Source: Rickettsia endosymbiont of Lasioglossum villosulum (GTDB lineage Bacteria > Pseudomonadota > Alphaproteobacteria > Rickettsiales > Rickettsiaceae). From it: a stretch of 64,000 bases of DNA. The stretch spans positions 248,001 to 312,000 of the forward strand of contig NZ_OZ032152.1 of assembly GCF_964026455.1 (NCBI RefSeq), written 5' to 3'. Shown piece by piece: positions 36,067 to 45,440 of this stretch (the first letter of the stretch is position 1; every line of letters starts with the position of its first letter). The notes beneath the pieces are model-generated. The model was not told the DNA's origin. It saw only the letters and a program-made list of their open reading frames with translations, and made no database searches. The position numbers and the translations under genes are program-made.

Positions 36067-36306
36067 CTAATCTAATTTGGTACTACATTCAGTATAAGGT
36101 GTATTCTTGCCTTTAATTAAAGAATTACTTAATTTTTTATTTGATGCTACTAATAAAGTTTCTTGTATATCTTCCCAATCTTCTTGAGAAACAAGTATAG
36201 CACTATTCCTTTTTCCTTTTATTAGGGTTGGTTGATGGTACAACGTAACCTCATCAATAAGCTTATCTATATGTTTAAATTCTTCACTTGTAACTAAATT
36301 GTGCAT
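36067..36306 (-). CDS. YefM/Phd-family antitoxin
   Basis: 79 residues. The Phd/YefM fold is seen in YHQPTLIKGKRNSAILVSQEDWEDIQETLLV, followed by a short polar tail that would wrap the toxin. It is upstream of the YoeB-like toxin on the same strand, 5 bases apart, the standard antitoxin-first order. In this family the antitoxin, with toxin, represses its own promoter. Confidence 0.88.
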   Translation of the reverse strand: MHNLVTSEEFKHIDKLIDEVTLYHQPTLIKGKRNSAILVSQEDWEDIQETLLVASNKKLSNSLIKGKNTPYTECSTKLD

Positions 36307-36321
36307 ATGTTTTACCTGTTT

Positions 36322-37011
36322 TTATAATAAATAACTATATAGATTTCTGCCGTTTCTTTTTAGCCATAATTTAGCCGGTTGGTATTCGGGATAAATATCC
36401 TCAACTAGCTGCCAAAAATTTTTGCTATGGTTCATTTCCTTTAAATGTGCCATTTCATGAGCTACTAAATATTTTAGGACCTCATAAGGAGCAAAAACTA
36501 TTCGCCAGTTAAAAGAAAGATTGCCGCAGCTAGAGCAGCTGCCCCATTTCGTAGTTACATTTTTCATTATTCTAATATTAGAATAAATTAAATTATGCTT
36601 TTTGGAAATGGTTTCTACTATAGCTTTTATTTCTGATAGTAATTTCTTTTTCAAAAATACTTCAATGCTAATTTTTTTAAGTACTTTGCTGCAATATACT
36701 TCCAATGCGTCATTTTGTAATTTTACCTGATTTTCAGGTGAATCAGTATGAATTATTTGATAATCTTTGCCTAAAATGGAAATCTTATTGTCTTCATTGG
36801 CAGGTTTAGCCATGTTACGGTGTAATTTTTGCCTAACCCAATGTTCTTTACTTAGCAAAAAATTATAACCCTTTTCAGCTTTTACCTTAAGGGGTAATAC
36901 AAGCTCAGCCCCTTTATGTGTAATTCGGATAGTTATATTCTTAGCCTGAGTGCTTCTTCTGACTGTTACATTCTGAGGATCACCATATTTAGTTAAAGTA
37001 ATAAGTTCCAT
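36322..37011 (-). CDS. YgjP-type zinc metallopeptidase (DUF45, SprT-like)
   Basis: 229 residues from the ATG at 37011; a start at 37041 would overlap the previous gene by 29 bases. The zinc motif is HEMAH in LVAHEMAHLKEMNHSKNFW, matching HExxH with a downstream His/Glu. TKWGSCSSCGNLSFNWRIVFAP precedes it, the diagnostic YgjP block. Substrate is unknown in the family. It starts 1 base after the NlpD-like gene stop, so the two are one transcription unit. Confidence 0.9.
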   Translation of the reverse strand: MELITLTKYGDPQNVTVRRSTQAKNITIRITHKGAELVLPLKVKAEKGYNFLLSKEHWVRQKLHRNMAKPANEDNKISILGKDYQIIHTDSPENQVKLQNDALEVYCSKVLKKISIEVFLKKKLLSEIKAIVETISKKHNLIYSNIRIMKNVTTKWGSCSSCGNLSFNWRIVFAPYEVLKYLVAHEMAHLKEMNHSKNFWQLVEDIYPEYQPAKLWLKRNGRNLYSYLL

Positions 37012-37012
37012 T

Positions 37013-37789
37013 TTAGAATGCGATATATTTAGTTGGATCAACTGCTACTTTGCCTTTACGCATAGCTAGATACAGCTTATCTTCCACATGCCCGATTATG
37101 CTAGTTTTAGTAACCTTATCGCCTTTTTTAACTGATAAATCTTTTAAGCCGGCATAAGCTACTTCTAGATCATCTTTATCTAATTTAACGATTACTAAAT
37201 TACCGAATTGTGCATTATTTCCTGAAAATATAACAGTTCCTGAGCCTATAGAATTAACACTGCTTTCTTCTAAAACAGCAATATCTATGCCTTTATTCTT
37301 CCCCTCTTTAAACTCGGTGACAATCTCGCCGTCCAGAGGTTTTTCAAAAATTAACTTTGTTATTTCTTCATCATGTTTTGTGGTAGGAATCACTACAGCA
37401 TCATTATCATCTTCGGTAGTTTCTATTGCAGGCTCTTCTAAAGAGCCGCTTACTTCTAATTTAGGAGCTTCTTCTATAGTGCTACTAGTTATTATCCCCT
37501 CATCATTATCAATAACATTACCAGAATTACTAACGGTAATTCCTCTTTCTTTATACTCGATTGGGGCAGGAGGTTGATCAACGCAAGCAGTTAGAAAAAA
37601 GCATAATATAGTACTAAGTGTACACCGAATCAGTAGAGAATTAGCATACGAAGTTTTATTTGGAAAAGAGCAAGAAATTTGTAGCCCGAGGAACGGAGCG
37701 TACACACTTAGTACGTGAGTACCGAAGGAGCTGCAAAGATGACGTAGCCAATTTTTCAAATAAAACGAGTATGCAACAGGGTATTTCAT
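37013..37789 (-). CDS. NlpD-like lipoprotein with degenerate LytM (M23) domain; signal sequence invaded by an RPE
   Basis: 258 residues. A lipobox FFLTAC sits at about residues 64-69 behind a hydrophobic stretch, far deeper than normal. Residues ~5-48 are encoded by the RPE at 37644-37774, which split the leader; the original start was probably MKYPVA joined to [18 protein letters not shown]. The C-terminal LytM domain reads [16 protein letters not shown] and GNLVIVKL, with zinc ligands replaced as in NlpD/EnvC, so it would activate amidases rather than cut peptidoglycan. Whether the longer leader is exported is an open point. Confidence 0.82.
   Translation of the reverse strand: MKYPVAYSFYLKNWLRHLCSSFGTHVLSVYAPFLGLQISCSFPNKTSYANSLLIRCTLSTILCFFLTACVDQPPAPIEYKERGITVSNSGNVIDNDEGIITSSTIEEAPKLEVSGSLEEPAIETTEDDNDAVVIPTTKHDEEITKLIFEKPLDGEIVTEFKEGKNKGIDIAVLEESSVNSIGSGTVIFSGNNAQFGNLVIVKLDKDDLEVAYAGLKDLSVKKGDKVTKTSIIGHVEDKLYLAMRKGKVAVDPTKYIAF
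37644..37774. repeat. RPE inside the NlpD-like signal sequence
   Basis: About 131 bp, ends GCATACGAAGTTTTATTTGG and CAAATAAAACGAGTATGC, arms around an AGTACGTGAGTAC centre. Open in the coding frame of the minus-strand gene. Confidence 0.88.
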
Positions 37790-37879
37790 ATATTTAATAA
37801 GATTATTATATTGTGTTGGTCAATAAATTATACTTATTATATAATTCTTATCATTCATTTTCCATTAAAAAAATTAATT

Positions 37880-38314
37880 ATGAAAACTTACGATATTGTT
37901 ATAGCAAGTGATCACTCCGGTTATGAACTTAAATCCATAATTATCGAATATTTACAAAAAAAATCTTTGAGTGTTTACGATTGCGGAACACATAATACGC
38001 AATCCGTTGACTATCCTGATTATGCCAAAAAAGTAGTAAATAATATTATTGAAAAGCTCGTTCGCATTGGTATTTTAATCGGTGACACGGGCATTGGTAT
38101 GTCGATTGCTGCTAATCGTAGTTCAGAAATAAGAGCGGCTTTATGTGTTAATGTGTCAACAGCTGAGAGTGCTAAAGCTCATAACGATGCTAATATTTTG
38201 GTGTTGGGTGCAAAAATCCTAGATCAAGGAGAGGTATTTAATATTATAGATAAATTTCTAGCTACTAAATTCGAGGGCGGTAGACATAGCGTTAGATTGT
38301 TGAAGATTAAATAA
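37880..38314 (+). CDS. rpiB: Ribose-5-phosphate isomerase B
   Basis: 144 residues from the ATG at 37880. Family blocks: [58 protein letters not shown] and [15 protein letters not shown]. It interconverts ribose-5-P and ribulose-5-P. The E. coli-type catalytic Cys in the CGTGIG loop is Asp here (GDTGIG), so a different residue may serve as base; I recall Rickettsia orthologues also lacking it. An earlier TTG start at 37811 has no family support. Confidence 0.93.
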   Translation: MKTYDIVIASDHSGYELKSIIIEYLQKKSLSVYDCGTHNTQSVDYPDYAKKVVNNIIEKLVRIGILIGDTGIGMSIAANRSSEIRAALCVNVSTAESAKAHNDANILVLGAKILDQGEVFNIIDKFLATKFEGGRHSVRLLKIK

Positions 38315-38351
38315 TGATGAAAACTTGGTGTTATTTATTGTATTACTCTGT

Positions 38352-38533
38352 TATCTCGTGGTGACATTGTTGCGTAGATTAGTTTTTCCGTCATTGCGAG
38401 GAAATTACGAAGTAATTAACGAAGCAATCTAGTTAAAAAATGCTAATTTATAGCATTTTTTATTATTTTTTCTGGATTGCCACGCTCATTTCATTCGCTC
38501 GCAATGACGACTCTCGATCCACGCAACAATGAC
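38352..38533. repeat. RPE block between rpiB and the CPBP gene
   Basis: Outer CTCGTGGTGACATTGTTGCGTAGAT with ATCCACGCAACAATGAC, inner CGTCATTGCGAG (38389) to CTCGCAATGACG (38509). Nested as at 14832-15031. Confidence 0.85.
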
Positions 38534-38566
38534 ATATAATTCTTAATTTATTAAAAACATATTTTT

Positions 38567-39562
38567 ATGCAAGCTCTAAATACAACTTATATTTTGCTCA
38601 TCACAACAATAATGATTTTCTTATTCTGCTCTAATAAACGAGTCATGTATTCGGTTATGAGCATTACGGTCTTATCAGCTTTTTATCAAGGCATAATAAA
38701 TATTATCGGGCTTGGTGCGTTAGCTGTTTTTTCTGCTATCACTTATACTTATTTCAATTTCCCACAGCTGAATAAAGTAATAAGAACATTATTATTTATA
38801 TTAACCTCGGTTTGCTTTGCGGCATTTACTTTCCATAAAGTTCTTGGATTTTTTAACGTAATTGCGATTAGTAATTTACAATTATCTAAAGCTTCCATGC
38901 CATTTTCAATGTATTTGAATTTTGATAAGGTAATGCCGGCATTAATAATTTTTGCTATGAGTAATCTATATATTTCAGAAAAACAAGGAAGTAACGAAAT
39001 AATAGACCTATTGGATAACGTAGCTAATAAAGAGGAATTTGTAGGAGACACGAAGCACAGCACCGCAGCGTACACATTAGTACGTGAGGATAAGGGGCTA
39101 GGATCGACACCCAAATTACCTTTAGAAGCAAGTTATGCAATAGGTCTAATTAAATATACATTATTTTCGCTATTGTCATGTATAGTAATAATTATAACTC
39201 TAGTATTAGTAAGCGGTTATGTTTTATTTGAGCCTAAACTTCCAGATATATTACTGATATGGATGATTAATAATTTCTTTTTTATCTGTTTTAGTGAAGA
39301 AGTATTTTTTAGGGGATTTATACAAAGAACTCTGCAAAATCTTTTACCGAAACAACAAATGTTAGCACTAGTTATAGCATCTTTAATATTCGGAGTGGCA
39401 CATTTTCAAGGTGGTTTGACATATGTAATTCTAAGTAGCACTTGTGGATTTTTCTATGGCTATGCATACTATAAAACCAATAAAATATTATGCTCTATGA
39501 TGGTTCATTTCGGTCTAAACCTGTCTCACTTATTACTATTTACTTATCCTGTTCTAATTTAA
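38567..39562 (+). CDS. CPBP-family intramembrane glutamic protease with RPE1 insert
   Basis: 331 residues, about eight membrane segments. The CPBP (Abi) motifs are EEVFFRGFIQRTL, FGVAHFQGG and the late MVHFGLN, matching the Glu-Glu/Arg and His active site of Rce1-like proteases. Residues ~155-189 (GDTKHSTAAYTLVRED...TPKLPLEAS) are an RPE1-type insertion that keeps the frame and falls in a loop. In the family such proteins process membrane or prenylated substrates or give bacteriocin immunity. It is followed 6 bases later by an ABC exporter. Confidence 0.87.
   Translation: MQALNTTYILLITTIMIFLFCSNKRVMYSVMSITVLSAFYQGIINIIGLGALAVFSAITYTYFNFPQLNKVIRTLLFILTSVCFAAFTFHKVLGFFNVIAISNLQLSKASMPFSMYLNFDKVMPALIIFAMSNLYISEKQGSNEIIDLLDNVANKEEFVGDTKHSTAAYTLVREDKGLGSTPKLPLEASYAIGLIKYTLFSLLSCIVIIITLVLVSGYVLFEPKLPDILLIWMINNFFFICFSEEVFFRGFIQRTLQNLLPKQQMLALVIASLIFGVAHFQGGLTYVILSSTCGFFYGYAYYKTNKILCSMMVHFGLNLSHLLLFTYPVLI
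39030..39132. repeat. RPE1 insertion within the CPBP gene
   Basis: Encodes GDTKHSTAAYTLVRED...KLPLEAS, which resembles the peptide signature I know for Rickettsia RPE1 elements (GDTxxxTAAYxxVRED...KLPLEAS). Ends are approximate because the element is recognised mainly by its translation. Confidence 0.8.
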
Positions 39563-39568
39563 AAATTT

Positions 39569-41329
39569 ATGAAAAGTAATCCAATACTTAATTTTATATT
39601 TGAAGTTTGTAAGCCTTTTAAATGGTTAATTTTAGGGCAATTTGCCGTTGCTATTATTTGGGCAATCGATATGAGTCTTCGCCCATATATATTAAAACTG
39701 ATGCTTGATAAAATTCCATTATTAAATGCTGAAAATATAGTAAGTGAGTTATCAGGATTGATGATTTTTTATCTTAGCATGTCGTTAGTCATAATCCTTA
39801 TGTGGAGGTTTTTAGATTATATCGGCATTAAATTATATTCGCCTATGCAGCGTTATATAGCAGATATTCTGATGGAGAAAATGATGCAACATTCGCAAAA
39901 TTTATTTCAGAATCATTTTGCCGGCAATCTTGCTAATAAAGTAAAAGACGTAATGGGTAATATACCCGATTTACTATATGCGGTAATAAATCAGTTTTTT
40001 GGTAATTTTATAGCAATAATAATAGCCATTTTTACAGTCTCTACAATAAATTATAAATTTGGGATTTTATTAGGTATTTGGGTAGTTATCTTTACAATCT
40101 CTGCTGTTTGTTTTGCCAAACGTGCTAAGAAATTATCAGCAGAATCTTCGCAAATACGCTCAAAACTAGTCGGTTATATTGTCGATATTTTAAGCAATAT
40201 TATCAGCGTGCATTTATTTGCTTCAAAAAAGATAGAGTCAAAAAGATTAAGCGGTCAACTTAATGAATATGTAAAAGCTAGCCAAAAACGTGACTGGTGG
40301 TTTTTATATATGTTTGCTTTTCAAGGCGTATTATTTGTTATCTATCAGATAATTGGTTTTATTCTCCTAATATCGGGCTTTAAGCAGGGAGTCGTTACTA
40401 CTGGTGATTTTGCTCTGCTTATAACTCTTAATATTTCGATTATAGATATTTTATGGTCTTTATCTCGCGATATTTTAAAATTTTCTAGAGCAGTAGGTGA
40501 AACGAGGCAGGGGCTTGATATTGCTTTAACTCCGCTTGAAATAATTGACAAACCTAATGCCAAGAATTTGATAATTAAAAAGGGAGAGATAATTTTTAAT
40601 AAAGTAAAATTCCAATATAAAAATACTACGCCGTTATTTCAAAATAAATCGTTAGTAATCAAGCCAGGAGGAAAAGTAGGACTGGTAGGTTATTCCGGAA
40701 GTGGCAAGACAACTTTTGTTAATTTGATCCTTAGAATGTATGATATAGCAGAAGGAAAAATAGCTATTGACGATCAAGATATTAAAGAAATTACGCGAGA
40801 GTCGCTACGTAATAATATAGGCGTAATACCGCAAGAAGCTTCACTTTTTCATCGCAGCCTTATGGAAAATATTAGATATGGTAGACCTGATGCTTCAGAT
40901 GCAGAAGTAATAGAGGCTGCTAAAAAAGCTTATGCACATGAGTTTATTAAAAAATTATCCTTGGGCTATGAGTCGTTAGTTGGTGAGCGAGGTATCAAGC
41001 TATCAGGCGGACAAAGACAGAGAATAGCAATCGCTAGAGCTATCCTTAAAAATGCTCCAATTTTGATTTTAGATGAAGCCACTTCACAACTAGATTCTGT
41101 GACTGAGGAATATATTCAAAAAAGCTTATGGGATTTAATGCAGGGAAAAACAACTATAGTAATTGCCCACCGTTTATCAACGCTCTTGCATATGGATAGG
41201 ATTATTGTTTTTGATAAAGGTAGAATTGTCGAAGACGGCAGCCATAACGAGCTACTAGATCGTAACGGGTTATATAAGACTTTATGGGACTCTCAAATTG
41301 GGGGCTTTTTGCCTGATAAAGAATTGTAA
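39569..41329 (+). CDS. ABC transporter, fused permease and ATPase (MsbA/exporter type)
   Basis: 586 residues. Six membrane segments (1-320) form the exporter domain; the ATPase has Walker A GYSGSGKTTF, Q-loop IGVIPQEASLFH, signature LSGGQRQRIAIARAI, Walker B LILDEATSQLD and switch His in IVIAHRLS. It acts as a dimer to export lipid, peptide or drug; substrate cannot be told. It follows the CPBP gene by 6 bases, which suggests one operon and perhaps a shared substrate. Confidence 0.92.
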   Translation: MKSNPILNFIFEVCKPFKWLILGQFAVAIIWAIDMSLRPYILKLMLDKIPLLNAENIVSELSGLMIFYLSMSLVIILMWRFLDYIGIKLYSPMQRYIADILMEKMMQHSQNLFQNHFAGNLANKVKDVMGNIPDLLYAVINQFFGNFIAIIIAIFTVSTINYKFGILLGIWVVIFTISAVCFAKRAKKLSAESSQIRSKLVGYIVDILSNIISVHLFASKKIESKRLSGQLNEYVKASQKRDWWFLYMFAFQGVLFVIYQIIGFILLISGFKQGVVTTGDFALLITLNISIIDILWSLSRDILKFSRAVGETRQGLDIALTPLEIIDKPNAKNLIIKKGEIIFNKVKFQYKNTTPLFQNKSLVIKPGGKVGLVGYSGSGKTTFVNLILRMYDIAEGKIAIDDQDIKEITRESLRNNIGVIPQEASLFHRSLMENIRYGRPDASDAEVIEAAKKAYAHEFIKKLSLGYESLVGERGIKLSGGQRQRIAIARAILKNAPILILDEATSQLDSVTEEYIQKSLWDLMQGKTTIVIAHRLSTLLHMDRIIVFDKGRIVEDGSHNELLDRNGLYKTLWDSQIGGFLPDKEL

Positions 41330-41355
41330 AGCTGTTGTGTAGCTTGAAAAGCATA

Positions 41356-41481
41356 TATACCGCAGATACTTCAAAAGTTGGTAAGTCAAATAAGCGGTGA
41401 GTCTGCGGAGCGTACAGAAGTACGTAAGCAAAGACGAATCCCGAAATTTGGCTTGCCAAATCTTGAAGTATCAATGGTATA
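41356..41481. repeat. RPE family with TACTTCAA ends, copy 2
   Basis: About 126 bp, TATACCGCAGATACTTCAA...TTGAAGTATCAATGGTATA, the inverse orientation of 8277-8403. The 652 bases from 41330 to 41981 hold no gene, only this repeat, the mobile element at 41547 and RPEs. Confidence 0.88.
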
Positions 41482-41546
41482 CATCCAGCATAAATCGAGA
41501 TAAATCAAGTTTTTTGTATTTTTTTACTGGATCCCGTGGACAAGCC

Positions 41547-41754
41547 TATAGTACCGGACAATTATTAAAAAAATGTTATATTTTATTCAGATGTAGGTGA
41601 CTTTGTATGTCATTCCCGCGAAAGCGGGAATCCAGGAAAAAAAAAGTCTAAATACAGTAATTTTTTAGAATATAAAAGCTCGATTTATCTCGCTTTATGC
41701 TGGATTCCCGCCGTTGCTAAGAATGACATAGAATAATAACTGTCCGGTACTATT
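41547..41754. mobile_element. MITE-like inverted-repeat element, copy 2, with 9-bp target duplication
   Basis: 208 bp with ends TATAGTACCGGACAA and CTGTCCGGTACTATT. The 9-mer GGACAAGCC occurs directly before (41538-41546) and after (41755-41763) it. Joining the flanks rebuilds CCCGTGGACAAGCCACGGG, exactly the intact RPE arm seen at 9435-9458, so the element jumped into an RPE. Inside is another RPE (CATTCCCGCGAAAGCGGGAA...). No coding capacity. The left third matches copy 1 (3822-4088) inverted. Confidence 0.85.
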
Positions 41755-41763
41755 GGACAAGCC

Positions 41764-41944
41764 ACGGGAGGCATTGTCACGTGGATCGAAAAGCACTTTC
41801 GATGTCATCTAGTTGCTTGACCACGGCATCCAAAAAATAATAAAAAATACTAATTTTATTAGTATTTTTAACTGGATCCCGCTACAAGCTCGCGGGATGA
41901 CAACTGGAAAACTGATTCACGCAACAATGCCGCTACGGGATGAC
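41764..41944. repeat. RPE block upstream of typA 3' end
   Basis: Contains GTGGATCGAAAAGC...GATTCACGCAAC arms around CTTGACCACGGCATCC...GGATCCCGCTACAAGC. Its left part is the remainder of the RPE interrupted by the mobile element at 41547. Ends 37 bases from the typA stop codon. Confidence 0.78.
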
Positions 41945-41981
41945 ACCAAGAATGTTTTTCGATTTATGCAATAATAATTCT

Positions 41982-43817
41982 TTACTTCCCAGCTCTTTTA
42001 CGATCATTGGGGTCGAGTAGAGCTTTACGTAAGCGGATAGATTTCGGTGTTACCTCAACTCGCTCATCATCCTGTATATAGCTGATTGCTTGCTCTAAAG
42101 TTAAAAGCATTGGTGGGGTTAATTTAATAGCCTCATCTTTACCGGATGCTCTGACGTTGCTTAGCTGTTTAGCCTTAAGCGGATTTACCTCCAAATCGTT
42201 ATCACGGCTATGTTCACCGATAATCATCCCTCTATATACTTTGTCACCTGGATTGATAAACATTTTTCCCCTATCTTCCAGATTCCATAAAGCGTAAGCA
42301 ACAGCGTCACCATCGCCGTTAGAGATAAGTACGCCCTTAGTCCTCCCTTCGATAGTGCCTTTATAATCAGCATAGCCATGGAAAATACGGTTCATGATAC
42401 CAGTACCACGAGTTTCAGTTAAGAATTGGCTGTGATAACCAATTAAACCTCTTGATGGACCGATAAAGGTAACACGGCTTTTGCCGCCACCTGATGGTCT
42501 CATATCGGTCATTTCGCATTTTCTAAGCGATAAGGAGCTTACGACCACACCAACATAATCATCGTCAACGTCAACTTGGATTTCTTCCATAGGTTCTTGT
42601 TTATTGCCGTTTTCGCCTGTTTGGAATAATACTTCTGGTCTACTGATTGATAATTCAAAGCCTTCACGACGCATAGTCTCGATTAAGATACCAAGCTGTA
42701 ATTCTCCACGTCCTGCAACTTGGAAAGCGTTTGATCCAGGTGCTTCGGTTACTTTAAGGGCTACGTTACTCTCAAGCTCACGCATCAATCTGCTGCCAAT
42801 TAAGCTTGATGTAACTTTCGTACCCTCTTTACCTGCAAGTGGTGAGTCATTAACGCTAAAGGTCATAGATAGGGTTGGTGGATCAATCGGTAGTGATGGC
42901 AGTGCCTCAGTTACTTCAGGTGCACATATCGTATCGGCAACGTTAGCATTTTCAGCACCAGCAATGGCGATAATATCACCGGCTGTAGCCTCATCTATAG
43001 CGATTCTCTCGAGTCCTCTAAAGGCTAATATTTTAGTGATTCGCCCATTTTCAAGTACTTTATTTTCACGGTTTAGTACTTTAATATTTTGGTTAACCTT
43101 AACGCTACCGCTTTGTACTCTACCGGTTAAAATTCTACCGAAGAAAGGGTTGAATTCTCTAGTAGTAACAAGCATAGAAAAAGGTGCTTTAGCATCAGCT
43201 ATAGGAGCGTGTACATGCTTTACTATTAGGTCAAATAAAGGTGCAAGATCATCTGCTAAATTGTCTAAAGGATTTATCGTTTCATCAAAATTTAATGAAG
43301 CTCTTCCTGCTCTACCTGAAGCATAAACTATTTTATCTATGAAATTAAGCTGATCATCATTTGCTTCTAACGCTACAAATAGCTCGTATACTTCATCAAT
43401 AACTTTATTTATTCTTTGGTCATCTCTATCGATCTTATTGATAACAACGATAGGTTTTAAACCAAGCTTTAAGGCTTTAGAAAGCACAAATTTTGTTTGT
43501 GGCATTGGTCCTTCTGATGCATCAACAAGTAGCATAACGCCGTCAACCATGCTAAGTATGCGTTCTACTTCACCGCCAAAGTCAGCGTGTCCTGGTGTGT
43601 CTACTATATTGATACGTACATCACCCCACATAAGGGCAGTACATTTTGCAAGTATGGTAATCCCACGTTCACGCTCAAGGTCGTTAGAGTCCATAGCACG
43701 TTCGGCTACTTGTTGGTTAGCTCTAAAAGTGCCACTTTGTTTAAGCATGTTGTCAACAAGCGTGGTTTTCCCATGATCAACGTGGGCAATAATTGCTATA
43801 TTACGAATAGATGTCAT
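41982..43817 (-). CDS. typA: Translational GTPase TypA/BipA
   Basis: 611 residues. GTPase motifs: G1 [10 protein letters not shown]2 [10 protein letters not shown]3 [14 protein letters not shown] and G4 NKIDRDD. The EF-G-like domains and the BipA-specific C-terminus ([19 protein letters not shown]...[18 protein letters not shown]) follow. It binds 70S ribosomes under stress and assists 50S assembly. The start ATG gives [16 protein letters not shown], the usual family N-terminus. Confidence 0.97.
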   Translation of the reverse strand: MTSIRNIAIIAHVDHGKTTLVDNMLKQSGTFRANQQVAERAMDSNDLERERGITILAKCTALMWGDVRINIVDTPGHADFGGEVERILSMVDGVMLLVDASEGPMPQTKFVLSKALKLGLKPIVVINKIDRDDQRINKVIDEVYELFVALEANDDQLNFIDKIVYASGRAGRASLNFDETINPLDNLADDLAPLFDLIVKHVHAPIADAKAPFSMLVTTREFNPFFGRILTGRVQSGSVKVNQNIKVLNRENKVLENGRITKILAFRGLERIAIDEATAGDIIAIAGAENANVADTICAPEVTEALPSLPIDPPTLSMTFSVNDSPLAGKEGTKVTSSLIGSRLMRELESNVALKVTEAPGSNAFQVAGRGELQLGILIETMRREGFELSISRPEVLFQTGENGNKQEPMEEIQVDVDDDYVGVVVSSLSLRKCEMTDMRPSGGGKSRVTFIGPSRGLIGYHSQFLTETRGTGIMNRIFHGYADYKGTIEGRTKGVLISNGDGDAVAYALWNLEDRGKMFINPGDKVYRGMIIGEHSRDNDLEVNPLKAKQLSNVRASGKDEAIKLTPPMLLTLEQAISYIQDDERVEVTPKSIRLRKALLDPNDRKRAGK

Positions 43818-43951
43818 CTTTAAAAATTCTCACAAGTTTACAATAGTTTTCTGCATTATATACCAAAATAGCAAAAATTGGAATAAACTTCTTGTAAAAC
43901 TCATGAATTCAATTTAAAGAACAATATATATTAACTTTTACAATTCCATTT

Positions 43952-44683
43952 ATGAAGCAAAAAAAACTATTATGTCTTGATGTTGACGGAACAATATTTT
44001 TCAAGAGTTTACATAATTACCTTGGTGAGAAATTAACTATAGATCATAAATTTGGAATATCTATCACCGAAAAACTAAAAATACAGTATACAGATGAGTT
44101 TTTGAGAAATCCGTCTTTAGGTTGGAGGAATGAAAAAAGACTAGTAACTTTAATAAAAAAGGCTTGGTTATCTGAGTATGAGGTGGCTTTAGTATCATTT
44201 AACGATTACCCACAAGCAGTAGAATATGCTATGACAAAAATACTTAAAGAAGATGTGGAAAAGCTACATATAGTGTCTTATTTGCCAGAAGCTCTAAAGC
44301 AATATTATATGGTTCATCCTGTTTGTGACAAACAGAAGCATATAGAAGAAGCTATGCAAAAAGTAGGAGTAACAAATCCGGCAAATGTATTATTAATTGA
44401 AGATACATTATATAATGTAGAGGCTGCAAAGAAAGCTGGAATGAAAGCTGTATTAATAGAGTCGAAAGATACAAGTTTTAAGATTGCTTTTGACGCTTTA
44501 AGGGAGCTTAATAAAATTCATATGGTTGATAATGTTAACTTGGAAGAACCTTTGACAGAACCAGAGCTTGAAGATAGTAATAGTGATAAGGATGTTAGTA
44601 TGGGCGATGATCAAGGAAGTTATAAATCTGATGATGGAGAATGGCAGCAGGATGTGCCAATGTTAGCAGAACATTCAGACTAG
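43952..44683 (+). CDS. HAD-superfamily hydrolase with acidic C-terminal tail
   Basis: 243 residues. HAD motif I is DVDGTIFF (Asp10 nucleophile, Asp12), and motif IV-like LLIEDTLYNVEAAKKAGMKAVLI holds the second acidic site; there is no obvious long cap domain. The last ~50 residues are very acidic and Ser/Asp-rich (ELEDSNSDKDVSMGDDQG), not a usual HAD feature. It probably dephosphorylates a small substrate. A second HAD-like gene (DUF2608) lies 2.4 kb downstream. Confidence 0.75.
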   Translation: MKQKKLLCLDVDGTIFFKSLHNYLGEKLTIDHKFGISITEKLKIQYTDEFLRNPSLGWRNEKRLVTLIKKAWLSEYEVALVSFNDYPQAVEYAMTKILKEDVEKLHIVSYLPEALKQYYMVHPVCDKQKHIEEAMQKVGVTNPANVLLIEDTLYNVEAAKKAGMKAVLIESKDTSFKIAFDALRELNKIHMVDNVNLEEPLTEPELEDSNSDKDVSMGDDQGSYKSDDGEWQQDVPMLAEHSD

Positions 44684-44735
44684 ACAAATCATATTATGTT
44701 ATTTATTCTTGATTAGTGGAGTGTTTTAGATTATT

Positions 44736-44838
44736 CGTTATTGCGAGGAGAAACTGTAAGTTTCGACGTGGCAATCTCAGGAGGTTTATATTGCTTTATG
44801 AGATTGCCGCGTCGATGCGTTGCATCTCCTCGCAATGA
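44736..44838. repeat. RPE before the OmpH-like gene
   Basis: Hairpin CGTTATTGCGAGGAG...CTCCTCGCAATGACA, same family as those around pdhA, with a GTTTATATTGCTTTATGAG loop variant. Confidence 0.85.
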
Positions 44839-44874
44839 CAATAACGGTCTATTTAATAAAAACAGAGTTATATC

Positions 44875-45429
44875 GTGCAGTATAGATTATTAGGGTTGCT
44901 TTTAATAATAAGTTTTTCATATTTTGCTCAAGCAGAGTTGCCAAATAAAGAAGATAATTTTAAAGTTAGAGTGGCTATTGTTGATGTTCAATCGATTTTA
45001 GAAGGGTCAATGGCTATAAAAAATTTGCGTAATAAAGTTGAAAAAATTAATCAAAAAATTCAAGAAGATATTAACACAAAAGAAGCAGAATTTAAGCCTA
45101 TGGAAGAAAGCGTGATGAAAGAACGTTCTTCTTTAAGTGAAGATGAGTTTGAAAAGAAAGTAAGCGAATTTTATGAAAAAGTTACTGAAGTAAAAAAAGA
45201 AATTCAGAGTAAAAAAGCAAGACTTGAGCAAGCTCATGCTGAAGCTATGAGTAAAATTCATGAATTAACGATTACAATAATTAGTGAGCTTGCAGAAAAA
45301 TATAGCGTTAATTTAGTCATTCCAAGTGCTCAAATTTTATATGCAAAAGATAATTTAAATATAACTTCTGAAGTAACTTTTATATTGAATGAGAGATTAA
45401 AAGAAGTCCAAATCAATTATAATTATTAA
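44875..45429 (+). CDS. OmpH/Skp-family periplasmic chaperone
   Basis: 184 residues. Signal peptide ending near FSYFAQA, then VRVAIVDVQSILEGSMAIKNLRNKVEK, the Skp start motif, a long coiled-coil-forming helix (~60-130), and a compact C-terminal strand NLVIPSAQILYA. Skp trimers hold unfolded outer-membrane proteins on their way to the Bam complex, of which BamB is encoded at 832. Start is GTG at 44875. The icd gene follows 11 bases later. Confidence 0.85.
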   Translation: MQYRLLGLLLIISFSYFAQAELPNKEDNFKVRVAIVDVQSILEGSMAIKNLRNKVEKINQKIQEDINTKEAEFKPMEESVMKERSSLSEDEFEKKVSEFYEKVTEVKKEIQSKKARLEQAHAEAMSKIHELTITIISELAEKYSVNLVIPSAQILYAKDNLNITSEVTFILNERLKEVQINYNY

Positions 45430-45440
45430 TAAGTATCAAT

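Noticed and set aside
37811..37879. Earlier start for rpiB
   Set aside because: The family begins at the ATG 37880 and the extension is hydrophobic AT-rich intergenic sequence.
38098..38112. Loss of the RpiB catalytic Cys as evidence of inactivity
   Set aside because: Other RpiB lineages also lack this Cys and use another base, so GDTGIG alone does not imply a dead enzyme.
42604..43776. Long frames on the plus strand opposite typA
   Set aside because: They are the antisense shadow of a highly conserved GTPase gene.
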